64,000 nt of DNA from Streptomyces sindenensis (lineage in GTDB: Bacteria; Actinomycetota; Actinomycetes; Streptomycetales; Streptomycetaceae): the NCBI RefSeq assembly GCF_014649035.1, contig NZ_BMSG01000022.1, positions 57,156-121,155 of the forward strand. The letters are read 5' to 3'. Below are positions 57,355-64,000 of this stretch, one piece after another. Within the stretch, counting starts at the first letter, position 1; each line of letters starts with the position of its first letter. Both the position numbers and the translations under genes were made by a program. A model generated the notes under the pieces. The model was not told where the DNA came from and did not search any database. It worked only from the letters and a program-made list of their open reading frames with translations.

Positions 57355-57897
57355 ATGAGCGACAGCGACTGGGGGGACGACGTCTACCAGCCCCAGGAAC
57401 CCGAGGCTTCCGACCCCGCCGAGCAGCTCGGCGCGGAGGACACGCTCATGGACCCCTCCGGCACCGGCGATCCGCTGGACGAGGGCTACGCGCCCCCGGA
57501 CCGCCCGTGGGTGGTCGAGGGGCTCGGCACCACGGCCAACGAGCGGCACACCGGCGAGTCCCTGGAGACCCGGCTGACGCGGGAGGTTCCCGAGCCGGAC
57601 GGCTCGCTCGGCGACGGTGTGGGCGATCTCGTGGACGGCGACGGCGAGCCCTGGGACAACGAGGTGGGCGTGGCTCGCGCCGGGCGGCTGACCCAGCAGG
57701 CGGAAGGCACCGTCCCGGCCACCCTCACCGCCAGCGACGTGGGCATCGACGGAGCGGCCGCGTCGGCCGAGGAGGCCGCGATGCACGTGATCCCCGAGCC
57801 GGGGGACGACGACGCGCTCCTGGAGCCCACGCCGGTCCCGGGCACTACGGGGTCCGATCCCGCCACCGGTGGCGGGACCGCCCCGCCCTCGCCCTGA
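57355..57897 (+). CDS. DUF5709 protein
   Basis: A 180-residue, very acidic, probably disordered protein: SDWGDDVYQPQEPEASDPAE, LDEGYAPPDRPWVVEG, TGESLETRLTREVPEP and EEAAMHVIPEPG are the family's conserved patches. Common in actinobacteria, function unknown. ATG 57355 follows GGAGGAAAGG. Confidence 0.88.
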   Translation: MSDSDWGDDVYQPQEPEASDPAEQLGAEDTLMDPSGTGDPLDEGYAPPDRPWVVEGLGTTANERHTGESLETRLTREVPEPDGSLGDGVGDLVDGDGEPWDNEVGVARAGRLTQQAEGTVPATLTASDVGIDGAAASAEEAAMHVIPEPGDDDALLEPTPVPGTTGSDPATGGGTAPPSP

Positions 57898-58249
57898 GCG
57901 CGCGCCTGAACTCCCTCAGCGCGCCTGAACCCCCTCAGCGGGCCGCCGTGAGCGCCCGCACCTTGAACACTGCCGTCCCCGGGCCCGTACTCCTGCGGTC
58001 GCAGCACAGCCCCCGAAGAGCGGCACCTGCCGCACTGCACGCCCTCGATCCCCAGGCGCACGCGGATGGGCGGCACCGCTCGGACCGGTGGCAGCGGACT
58101 CGCGGTCGTGGGCCGCAACCTGGCCCGGGACTTCGCCCGCAACGCCCCGAGGCGGGCTGACCCGGCCGGGCGCTCCCGGCGTGCGGGCGGGGGCGGGGCG
58201 TGGGTTAGTGGCTGCGAGCCCTGTTCACCGTCCGCAGTGGAGTGCGCCC
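57898..58249 (+). other. Intergenic region with a 19-bp tandem duplication
   Basis: A 19-bp unit (GCGCGCCTGAACTCCCTCA) occurs at 57900-57918 and, with one change, at 57919-57937. The remaining 300 bases are GC-rich with coding-like composition but no credible start or family; I see no gene. It must hold the DyP-encapsulin promoter. Confidence 0.6.
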
Positions 58250-59353
58250 ATGCCCGACGCCGTACCCGATCCCGTCTCCGTACAGCCCGTCGTGGCGCCA
58301 CTGACCAACGCGGCGCTGATTCTGGTCGGCACGATCGAGCCGGGCGGCGAGAGCGCGGTGCGGGACGTGCTGCCGGATCTCGCGGCCGTGGGACGGTCGC
58401 TCGGCTTCCGCTTTCCGGATGCCGATCTCGCCTGTGTGGCGGGGTTCGGCTCCAGCGCCTGGGACCGGCTGTTCTCCGGGCCACGCCCCGCACACCTGCA
58501 CCCGTTCCCGGAGCTGCGGGGGCCGCTTCACCACGCGCCCGCGACGCCGGGCGACGTCCTGCTGCACATCCGGGCCGAGCGGATGGACGTCTGCTACGCG
58601 TGGGCGGCCCAGTTGCTCGACAAGCTCGGCGGAGCCCTGCGGATCGTGGACGAGACGCACGGCTTCCGCTACCTCGACCACCGGGACCTGCTCGGCTTCG
58701 TGGACGGTACGGAGAACCCGGTCGGCGACGACGCCCGTGCGGCGGCGCTGGTCGGCGCGGACGACGACCCCGACTTCGAGGGCGGCAGCTACGTTGTCGT
58801 ACAGAAGTATCTGCACGACCTGACGTCCTGGAACGCGCTCACCGTCGAGGAGCAGGAACGCGTCATCGGCCGCACCAAACTCGACGACGTGGAGTTCCCG
58901 GACGAGGAGAAGCCCGCCGACTCCCACCTCGCGCTCAACACCATCACCGACCCGGACGGCACCGAACGCGACATCCTGCGGGCGAACATGCCGTTCGGGA
59001 GCTTCGCGAAGGGCGAGTTCGGTACGTACTTCATCGGGTACGCCGCCGATCCGGACGTCACCGAGCGCATGCTCCGCAACATGTTCCTCGGCGATCCGCC
59101 CGGGACGCACGACCGCATCCTCGACTTCTCCACCGCGGTGACCGGCTCCCTCTTCTTCGCCCCCCGCGCCGACTTCCTGGACGCCCCGCCGCCCCTGCCC
59201 TCCCTGACCCGCTCGGGGGACCTGCCGGAGACGGCATCCGGACCGGTCCGACCGCAACCGGCGCCCGGCCCGGTCCGGCAGGAGCCGGTCCCTGCCGGTT
59301 CCGGTCACGGTTCGCTGCGCATCGGCAGCCTGCAAGAAAGTGCCCCCTCATGA
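58250..59353 (+). CDS. DyP-type heme peroxidase with encapsulin cargo-loading tail
   Basis: A 367-residue peroxidase. The distal motif GFVDGTENP, the proximal-His region PADSHLALN, and YVVVQKYLHDLTSWNAL and IGRTKLDDVEFPDEE match B-type DyPs. After a 45-residue Pro-rich flexible linker the protein ends GSLRIGSLQESAPS, a typical encapsulin targeting peptide (LxIGSL). The stop overlaps the encapsulin start by ATGA. It should be packed inside the shell and destroy peroxides or oxidise aromatic substrates. ATG 58250 has GGAG 8 bases upstream. Confidence 0.95.
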   Translation: MPDAVPDPVSVQPVVAPLTNAALILVGTIEPGGESAVRDVLPDLAAVGRSLGFRFPDADLACVAGFGSSAWDRLFSGPRPAHLHPFPELRGPLHHAPATPGDVLLHIRAERMDVCYAWAAQLLDKLGGALRIVDETHGFRYLDHRDLLGFVDGTENPVGDDARAAALVGADDDPDFEGGSYVVVQKYLHDLTSWNALTVEEQERVIGRTKLDDVEFPDEEKPADSHLALNTITDPDGTERDILRANMPFGSFAKGEFGTYFIGYAADPDVTERMLRNMFLGDPPGTHDRILDFSTAVTGSLFFAPRADFLDAPPPLPSLTRSGDLPETASGPVRPQPAPGPVRQEPVPAGSGHGSLRIGSLQESAPS

Positions 59354-60147
59354 ACAATCTGCACCGCGAACTCGCACCGGTCACCCCGTCCGCCTGGGAC
59401 GAGATCGAGGAGGAGGCCCGGCGCACCTTCCGCCGCCATGTGGCCGGCCGCCGCGTCGTCGACGTCTCCGAGCCGGACGGTCCGACGCTGGCCGCCGTGG
59501 GCGACGGGCATCTGCGCGACATCGATCCGCCCACCCCGGACGTGCTGGCCCGGGCCCGCACGTCGATGCCGGTCATCGAGTGGCGGGTGCCGTTCACGGT
59601 GAGCCGCCAGGCCGTGGACGATGTGGAGCGCGGCTCCGCCGACAGCGACTGGCAGCCGGTCAAGGACGCGGCACGCACCTGCGCGTTCGCCGAGGACATG
59701 GCGATCATCGACGGGTACGGGGCGGCCGGGATCACCGGGCTGCGGGACGGCTCCTCGCACGAACCGCTGCCGCTGCCCGCCGACGCGCGGGACTATCCGG
59801 TGGCGGTCAGCCAGGCCGTGACACGGCTGCGGCTGGCCGGGGTCGACGGGCCGTACCGCCTGCTGCTCGGCGCGGACGCGTTCACCGAGGCCGCCGAGAC
59901 CTCGGACCACGGGTACCCGGTCAAGACGCATCTGAGTCGCCTGGTGGACGACGAGATCCTGTGGGCGCCCGCGGTCAAGGGCGGGGTCCTGCTGTCCACG
60001 CGGGGCGGCGACTTCGAACTCTGCCTGGGCCAGGACCTGTCGATCGGATACGCGGACCACGACGCCACCAGCATCCGCCTCTACTTCCATCAGGCGTTCA
60101 CCTTCCGGATGCTGACGCCGGAGGCTGTCGTCGGCCTGATCGCCTGA
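59350..60147 (+). CDS. Family 1 encapsulin shell protein
   Basis: A 265-residue HK97-fold capsid protein of the linocin M18 group: MNNLHRELAPVTPSAWDEIE, ARRTFRRHVAGRRVVDV, PVIEWRVPFTVSRQAVDDVE, EDMAIIDGYGAAGITGL and the C-terminal GQDLSIGYADHDATSIRLYF. Sixty or more copies build a nanocompartment. It is coupled by ATGA overlap to its DyP cargo gene. Confidence 0.96.
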   Translation: MNNLHRELAPVTPSAWDEIEEEARRTFRRHVAGRRVVDVSEPDGPTLAAVGDGHLRDIDPPTPDVLARARTSMPVIEWRVPFTVSRQAVDDVERGSADSDWQPVKDAARTCAFAEDMAIIDGYGAAGITGLRDGSSHEPLPLPADARDYPVAVSQAVTRLRLAGVDGPYRLLLGADAFTEAAETSDHGYPVKTHLSRLVDDEILWAPAVKGGVLLSTRGGDFELCLGQDLSIGYADHDATSIRLYFHQAFTFRMLTPEAVVGLIA

Positions 60148-60179
60148 CCCCGGGGGCGGCCATCGGGGACTCTGGCCGT

Positions 60180-61544
60180 ATGACTCGGACGACTTGCGCA
60201 CCCCACCACGAGGACGGCACGACACCGCCCGCCGCCCGCTACGACGCCGTCGTCGAAGCGGCCGTCCAGCAGGGACTGCTGGGCGAGAGCGATCCGGTCG
60301 CCGGATTCATCGACACGGAGGGGGTCCGCGCCTCCGTGGGCAACCTGCACGACGCCTTCGCCGCCACGCCCCGGGTGCTGCACACCTTCGCGGCCAAGGC
60401 CTGCTCCCTCATCCCGGTGCTGAGGCTGCTGGCCGACTGCGGGATGGGGTGCGAGGTGGCCAGCCCCGGCGAACTGCGCCTCGCCCTGGAGGCCGGGTTC
60501 CCCGCGTCCCGTATCGTCCTGGACTCCCCCGCCAAGACCCGCGAGGAGATCCGGCTGGCGCTCGCCCTCGGCGTTGCCGTCAACGCCGACAGCCTCGACG
60601 AACTGCGCCGCATCGACGCGCTGCGGAACCCGAGCACGGCCTCGGTGCTCGGGCTGCGGGTCAATCCCCAGGTGGGCGGCGGCTCGATCGGGCCGATGAG
60701 CACGGCGACGGACACGTCGAAGTTCGGGGTGGCCCTGCGCGACCCGGGAGCCCGCGAGGCGATCGTGGAAGCCTTCCGGGAACGGCCGTGGCTGACCCGG
60801 CTGCACGCCCATGTGGGGTCCCAGGGCTGCCCGTTGGAACTGATCGCGGCCGGGGTGGCCCGGAGTCACGAGCTGGCCGAGGAGATCAACGCCACGCTGG
60901 GCGTCCGGCAGGTCACGAGCCTGGACATCGGCGGCGGGCTCCCGGTCAACTTCGCCGACGAGACGGTGCACCCCACCTACGCGGATTACGTGGCGGCGCT
61001 GACGGCCGCCGCCCCCGGCCTCTTCTCCGGCCGCTACGCGCTGGTCACGGAGTTCGGCCGGTCGCTGCTGGCGAAGAACGGGTTCATCGGGGCCCGGGTG
61101 GAGTACACGAAGGACGCCGGGGGCCGCCGGATCGCGCTCACCCACGCGGGGGCGCAGACCGCGACCCGCACGGTCCTGATGCCCGACGCCTGGCCGCTGC
61201 GGATCGGCGCGTTCGGCCCGGACGGCGCGCCCAAGGACGGCCCGCTGCTGGCGCAGGACATCGCGGGCCCTTGCTGCTTCGCGGGGGACGTGGTGGCGTA
61301 CGGCAGTCAGCTGCCGGAGCTGGCCGAGGACGATGTGGTGGTGCTGTACGACACGGGGGCGTACTACTTCTCCACCCCGTGGGCGTACAACAGCCTGCCC
61401 CGCCCGGCGGTGTACGGATTCCGGGTGGCGGGGCCCACGGGGGCGGTGACGTTCGCGACGGTGCGGGAGCCGCAGTCGCTGGACTCGATCGCGGCGGAGA
61501 GCGGACTCGCGCACGTGGACGCCCTGATGGAGCGGGACCGCTGA
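60180..61544 (+). CDS. PLP-dependent decarboxylase (fold type III, DapDC/OrnDC-like)
   Basis: A 454-residue enzyme. PLP-binding Lys in HTFAAKACSLIPVL, HAHVGSQGCPLELIA, LDIGGGLPVNF (phosphate loop), TEFGRSLLAKNGF and the C-terminal CFAGDVVAYG and YDTGAYYFSTPW. It differs from housekeeping LysA: the usual GPlCES motif reads GPCCFAGD, so substrate may not be meso-diaminopimelate. It lies 32 bases after encapsulin on the same strand. No cargo tail is seen at its C-terminus (DALMERDR), so it would act outside the shell. Confidence 0.87.
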   Translation: MTRTTCAPHHEDGTTPPAARYDAVVEAAVQQGLLGESDPVAGFIDTEGVRASVGNLHDAFAATPRVLHTFAAKACSLIPVLRLLADCGMGCEVASPGELRLALEAGFPASRIVLDSPAKTREEIRLALALGVAVNADSLDELRRIDALRNPSTASVLGLRVNPQVGGGSIGPMSTATDTSKFGVALRDPGAREAIVEAFRERPWLTRLHAHVGSQGCPLELIAAGVARSHELAEEINATLGVRQVTSLDIGGGLPVNFADETVHPTYADYVAALTAAAPGLFSGRYALVTEFGRSLLAKNGFIGARVEYTKDAGGRRIALTHAGAQTATRTVLMPDAWPLRIGAFGPDGAPKDGPLLAQDIAGPCCFAGDVVAYGSQLPELAEDDVVVLYDTGAYYFSTPWAYNSLPRPAVYGFRVAGPTGAVTFATVREPQSLDSIAAESGLAHVDALMERDR

Positions 61545-61625
61545 GCGGACAGCATGGACCGGGCCGAGGAGCCCCGGGCGACGCCTGCTTGGGTTCTCGT
61601 GATCGCCGCCCGGGGACTCCTCCGG

Positions 61626-61838
61626 TCATGTCCCGGCGGGCTGAGGCTCAGGTTCCGGATCCGGTACGGGGTCGGGGCTGGGCCCCGGCGGCTGCGGGAT
61701 CGGGTCCGGTGCCGGACCTGGCGGCATCGGACCGGGCCCCGGCGGCACGGGAGGCGGACTGGGCACCGGCGTGGGCGGGCCCGGCACGGGCGGAGGAGTC
61801 GGCGAAGGCGGTACGGGGTCGGGGTACGGGTGGGTCAT
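61626..61838 (-). CDS. Small proline-rich protein, 70 aa
   Basis: Starts MTHPYPDPVPPSPTPPPVPG and continues as Pro/Gly/Asp repeats to PDPEPEPQPAGT; roughly half the residues are Pro. A strong ribosome site (GTGGAGG) 6 bases before ATG 61838 argues that it is real. No signal peptide. Function unknown. It converges with the decarboxylase gene. Confidence 0.55.
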   Translation of the reverse strand: MTHPYPDPVPPSPTPPPVPGPPTPVPSPPPVPPGPGPMPPGPAPDPIPQPPGPSPDPVPDPEPEPQPAGT

Positions 61839-62053
61839 CGCGATCCTCCACAACGGAACGAAAAGGACAGATGGAGCTTTCCTCCACCGTCTCCCGGTGC
61901 GGCTGCCCGCGCCTGCCGAGTCCACACCTGCGCCCCGTGACCACGGAGCGTACGGGCACGGGTGCGGGGCGGTCCGCAGTGGGCAGGCTCCGGGCACGAC
62001 GCCCGGACCGCCGGGACCGGGACCACGTCGCCGCCGCTGCGAAAGGTGTCGCC

Positions 62054-62818
62054 ATGCCCCTGCCGAGTGTTCTCGCCGTCCACGCCCATCCGGACGACGA
62101 GGCCCTGTTCTGCGGGGGTGTCCTCGCCCGGCACGCGGCGTCCGGGGCCCGTACGGCGGTGGTCACGGCGACCTGGGCAGAGGGCACGCACCGGGCCGGC
62201 GAGCTCGCCCGGGCCCTGGACGCCCTGGGCGCGGGCGCTCCGCGGCTGCTCGGCTACGCGGACGCCCGCGTACCGGAGTCGGCCCCGGGCCGGCCCAGGT
62301 TCCTGGACGCGCCCCTGGACGAGGCCGTGGCGGCCCTGGTCGGCCACATCCGTGACGTACGCCCGGAGGTCGTGATCACGACGGACGCCTACGGGGGCAT
62401 GACCGGCCACCCGGACCACGTCCACGCCCACCGGATCACCGCACTGGCCGTTCGGTCTGCCGGACTTCCGGGGTTCTGTCCGGGCGCCGGTGCCCCCTGG
62501 CAGCCGAGCGCCCTCTACCTGGCCACGCACCCCCGCTCGGTGGCCGTCGCGCTGGGCGGACGGCTGGCCCGGCCGGGCACTCCGGCCGAGGCGCTGTACT
62601 GCTCGGAGGACGCCTGGATCACGACGGACGTCGGCCCCTGGCTGCCGCAGAAGCTGGCCGCGATCCTGGCGCACCGCAGCGAGGTGGAACGAGGAGCGGC
62701 ACCCGGCCGGATCGCCGCCCTGGCTCCGGCCGTCCAGCGCGAGGTGCTGGGCACCGAGTGGTACATCCGCGAGGACCTGGGGCGCCGGGGCGGGTCGGCC
62801 ACGGAACTGTGCGCGTGA
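62054..62818 (+). CDS. PIG-L family zinc deacetylase (MshB/Mca-like)
   Basis: A 254-residue enzyme. VLAVHAHPDDEALFCGGVLA supplies the zinc and base residues and GGMTGHPDHVHAH the third ligand. The family removes acetyl from GlcNAc-type substrates, including mycothiol precursors and conjugates. Whether this copy serves mycothiol cannot be read. ATG 62054 follows GAAAGGTG. The reading frame stays open upstream to an ATG at 61871 with its own AAGGA, so a 61-residue Arg-rich extension is possible but unlikely. Confidence 0.9.
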   Translation: MPLPSVLAVHAHPDDEALFCGGVLARHAASGARTAVVTATWAEGTHRAGELARALDALGAGAPRLLGYADARVPESAPGRPRFLDAPLDEAVAALVGHIRDVRPEVVITTDAYGGMTGHPDHVHAHRITALAVRSAGLPGFCPGAGAPWQPSALYLATHPRSVAVALGGRLARPGTPAEALYCSEDAWITTDVGPWLPQKLAAILAHRSEVERGAAPGRIAALAPAVQREVLGTEWYIREDLGRRGGSATELCA

Positions 62819-62881
62819 TCCGCTCCGGCCTGCGGCGGTTCCGCCGCGGACCGCCGCCCCGGCTCCGCCCGGGCGGGCCCG

Positions 62882-63235
62882 TCAGAACAGCTCGGGGTGG
62901 TGCCTGAGCTGCCGTTCCGCCTCCTGGACGAGCTCGACCGACACCTCGGGCGCCTCGTCGGGGTGGCGCTTCGCCCACTTCGCGGCGTACGGGCACAGCG
63001 GGACGACGGGGACGCCCTCACGTGCGGCCATCGCGTAGAACTCCCGTACGAGCGCGCCCGCGATGCCCTTGCCCTCGTGCTCGGGCCGGACGACGGTGTG
63101 GACGGCCACGAGCGCGCCGGGAGCCGGATCCATGACGAAGTACGCGATGGTCCCGGCCGACTCACCGCCCTCGTACGCCACGAGGTTCCCGTGGTCCCGG
63201 TCGTCCCTGATCTCCACAGCGGCGTTCTGCGCCAT
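62882..63235 (-). CDS. Small GNAT-like acetyltransferase (PF14542) behind panD
   Basis: A 117-residue domain: VAYEGGESAGTIAYFVMDPA, VHTVVRPEHEGKGIAGALVR (CoA loop) and VVPLCPYAAKWAKRHPDE. This is the short YjdJ-type GNAT fold. ATG 63235 follows GGGAGAGGA. It starts 41 bases after the panD stop on the same strand. In enterobacteria a small GNAT protein, PanZ, triggers PanD self-cleavage; a similar role here is a hypothesis from position only. Confidence 0.85.
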   Translation of the reverse strand: MAQNAAVEIRDDRDHGNLVAYEGGESAGTIAYFVMDPAPGALVAVHTVVRPEHEGKGIAGALVREFYAMAAREGVPVVPLCPYAAKWAKRHPDEAPEVSVELVQEAERQLRHHPELF

Positions 63236-63276
63236 CGGCTTCCGTCCTCTCCCGGTCCTGGAGGCGGCCGACGCTC

Positions 63277-63702
63277 TCAGCCGCCCGCGACGACGGCCTG
63301 CGGGCTCCGCTCCGTACGGCTCCCGGGAACCGGCTCCGAGGCGTCGGTGCCGAGCGCCACGATCCGGTTGTCGGAGTCCACGTGCACGACCCGCGGCACG
63401 AAGGAGCGGGCCTCCGCGTCCTCGACCTGCGCGTAGCTGATCAGGATGACCAGATCACCGGGGTGCACGAGGTGTGCGGCCGCGCCGTTGATCCCGATGA
63501 CACCGGAGCCGCGCTCGCCTTCGATGACGTACGTCTCCAGGCGGGCGCCGTTGTCGATGTCCACGATATGGACCAGCTCGCCGGGCAGCAGGTCGGCGGC
63601 CTCCATCAGAGCGGCGTCGATGGTCACGGACCCGACGTAGTGCAGGTCGGCCTGGGTGACGGTGGCGCGGTGGATCTTGGACTTGAACATCGTGCGTATC
63701 AT
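63277..63702 (-). CDS. panD: Aspartate 1-decarboxylase (pyruvoyl enzyme)
   Basis: A 141-residue proenzyme making beta-alanine for pantothenate and CoA. MIRTMFKSKIHRATVTQADL leads to HYVGSVTIDAAL, where self-cleavage at Gly24-Ser25 creates the pyruvoyl group; Lys9 region, Tyr58-type segment TYVIEGERGSGVIGINGAA and HPGDLVILISYAQ complete the fold. The N-terminus aligns with actinobacterial PanD, fixing ATG 63702 (TGGAG upstream). The C-terminal 20 residues are a variable tail. No other pantothenate gene is adjacent. Confidence 0.96.
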   Translation of the reverse strand: MIRTMFKSKIHRATVTQADLHYVGSVTIDAALMEAADLLPGELVHIVDIDNGARLETYVIEGERGSGVIGINGAAAHLVHPGDLVILISYAQVEDAEARSFVPRVVHVDSDNRIVALGTDASEPVPGSRTERSPQAVVAGG

Positions 63703-64000
63703 TGAGGTACTCCAGGACGTAGGCTCCCTGCCTGCATTTTTGCAGGTCAAGTGCTGTTTCCACACTCTACAACGAGTCGCATGTTCGGGCGGCGTTCCCC
63801 AGGTTTTTCAGGACTCATGCTGACCACTTGCTGACTTCTTTGACGCTTCGTCAAGTGACACTGGGAGAGCCCACTCACTCTCCCGAACTCCACCGGGACG
63901 ACTCCGCAAGCCTACGCAGCTCTCCCCTGCGGGTATCAGTGAGTAGCTGTTGTCGTTCCGATCTTGAGGGGTGGGCGTCGAACGGGAGTCTCGATCGGGT
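63703..64000. other. panD upstream region, no gene seen
   Basis: Lower GC than the average here. It contains three short hairpins: CCTGCA-TTTT-TGCAGG (63731-63746), TTGACG-CTT-CGTCAA (63840-63854) and GGGAGAG/CTCTCCC (63863-63884). The panD promoter should lie here but I could not fix it. A five-codon ATG-started frame (MLTTC) at 63816 is too short to call. No gene or known RNA was recognised up to the window end. Confidence 0.4.

Noticed and set aside
58066..58249. Small Arg/Gly-rich frame upstream of DyP
   Set aside because: No ribosome site and no recognisable domain; it is in a GC-rich region where open frames are expected by chance.
61871..62053. Separate Cys-containing leader peptide upstream of the PIG-L gene
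   Set aside because: The frame has no stop before PIG-L and no attenuator-like hairpin; it is better seen as an untranslated leader or a possible N-terminal extension.
63816..63833. Five-codon peptide MLTTC as an attenuation leader
   Set aside because: Too short, single Cys codon, and no gene or terminator/antiterminator pair seen within the window downstream.

Overview
This window is chromosomal DNA from a Streptomyces or a close relative. The evidence is very high GC with strong third-position GC bias, GTG/TTG starts, chained stop/start overlaps (ATGA, GTGA), two genes with the rare TTA codon, abundant partner-switching regulators, and family content such as DUF574 methyltransferases, an Rpf-LysM-M23 protein, WS/DGAT and encapsulin-DyP. 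The left half resembles, from memory, the S. coelicolor SCO0928-SCO0974 neighbourhood (rmdA, repeat lipoprotein, WS/DGAT, rpfD); this synteny is inference and no search was run. I see no rRNA, tRNA, CRISPR array, insertion sequence or prophage.

Layout. 1-3.8 kb: c-di-GMP GGDEF/EAL protein (cut by the window edge), coupled methyltransferase, repeat lipoprotein. 4-8.6 kb: cell-surface block with a polyproline protein, a DUF4239 membrane protein, a class F-like sortase flanked by two small secreted proteins with matching GGLGGS tails, and a polysaccharide deacetylase. 8.7-12 kb: universal stress protein, CapA-like lipoprotein, and an ECF sigma factor convergent with and overlapping a tiny zinc anti-sigma gene. 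12-16 kb: one operon for a LytTR regulator, DUF485 protein, sodium:solute symporter and LytS-type kinase, probably a carboxylate sensing and uptake unit. 16-21 kb: anti-sigma-like protein, Fpg/Nei glycosylase, WS/DGAT acyltransferase, PAS-GAF-PP2C-ATPase protein. 21-26 kb: lipoprotein, then a YndJ/DUF1990/lipase-maturation-factor block driven by a promoter bracketed by two near-identical operators, then a 58-residue protein. 26-36 kb: zinc-finger SDR and a general-stress hub (SigB-type sigma factor, RR-PP2C, kinase, response regulator, RsbW-like ATPase, atypical PP2C, STAS antagonist, HxlR and MarR regulators).

36-43 kb: FhuF-like protein, DMT transporter, rpfD with a Crp-like site, autoregulated LacI repressor, NUDIX hydrolase, ROK repressor. 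43-47.6 kb: sugar ABC transporter plus GH1 beta-glucosidase operon under the divergent ROK repressor. 47.8-50.3 kb: PEP-mutase-family enzyme, a hydrolase remnant, and a secreted S1 protease whose promoter carries the same 12-bp palindrome as the LacI gene. 50.5-58 kb: lipoprotein, PPOX flavoprotein, ECF41 sigma factor, 4-TM protein, ABC ATPase, carboxylesterase, DUF8017-like and DUF5709 proteins. 58-61.5 kb: DyP peroxidase with encapsulin cargo tail, encapsulin shell, PLP decarboxylase. 61.6-64 kb: proline-rich peptide, PIG-L deacetylase, and panD followed by a small GNAT protein.

The points most worth follow-up are the sortase with non-LPxTG candidate substrates, the encapsulin-linked decarboxylase, the shared LacI operator joining a regulator to a protease 10.6 kb away, the twin-operator promoter at 22.5 kb, and the panD-GNAT pair.
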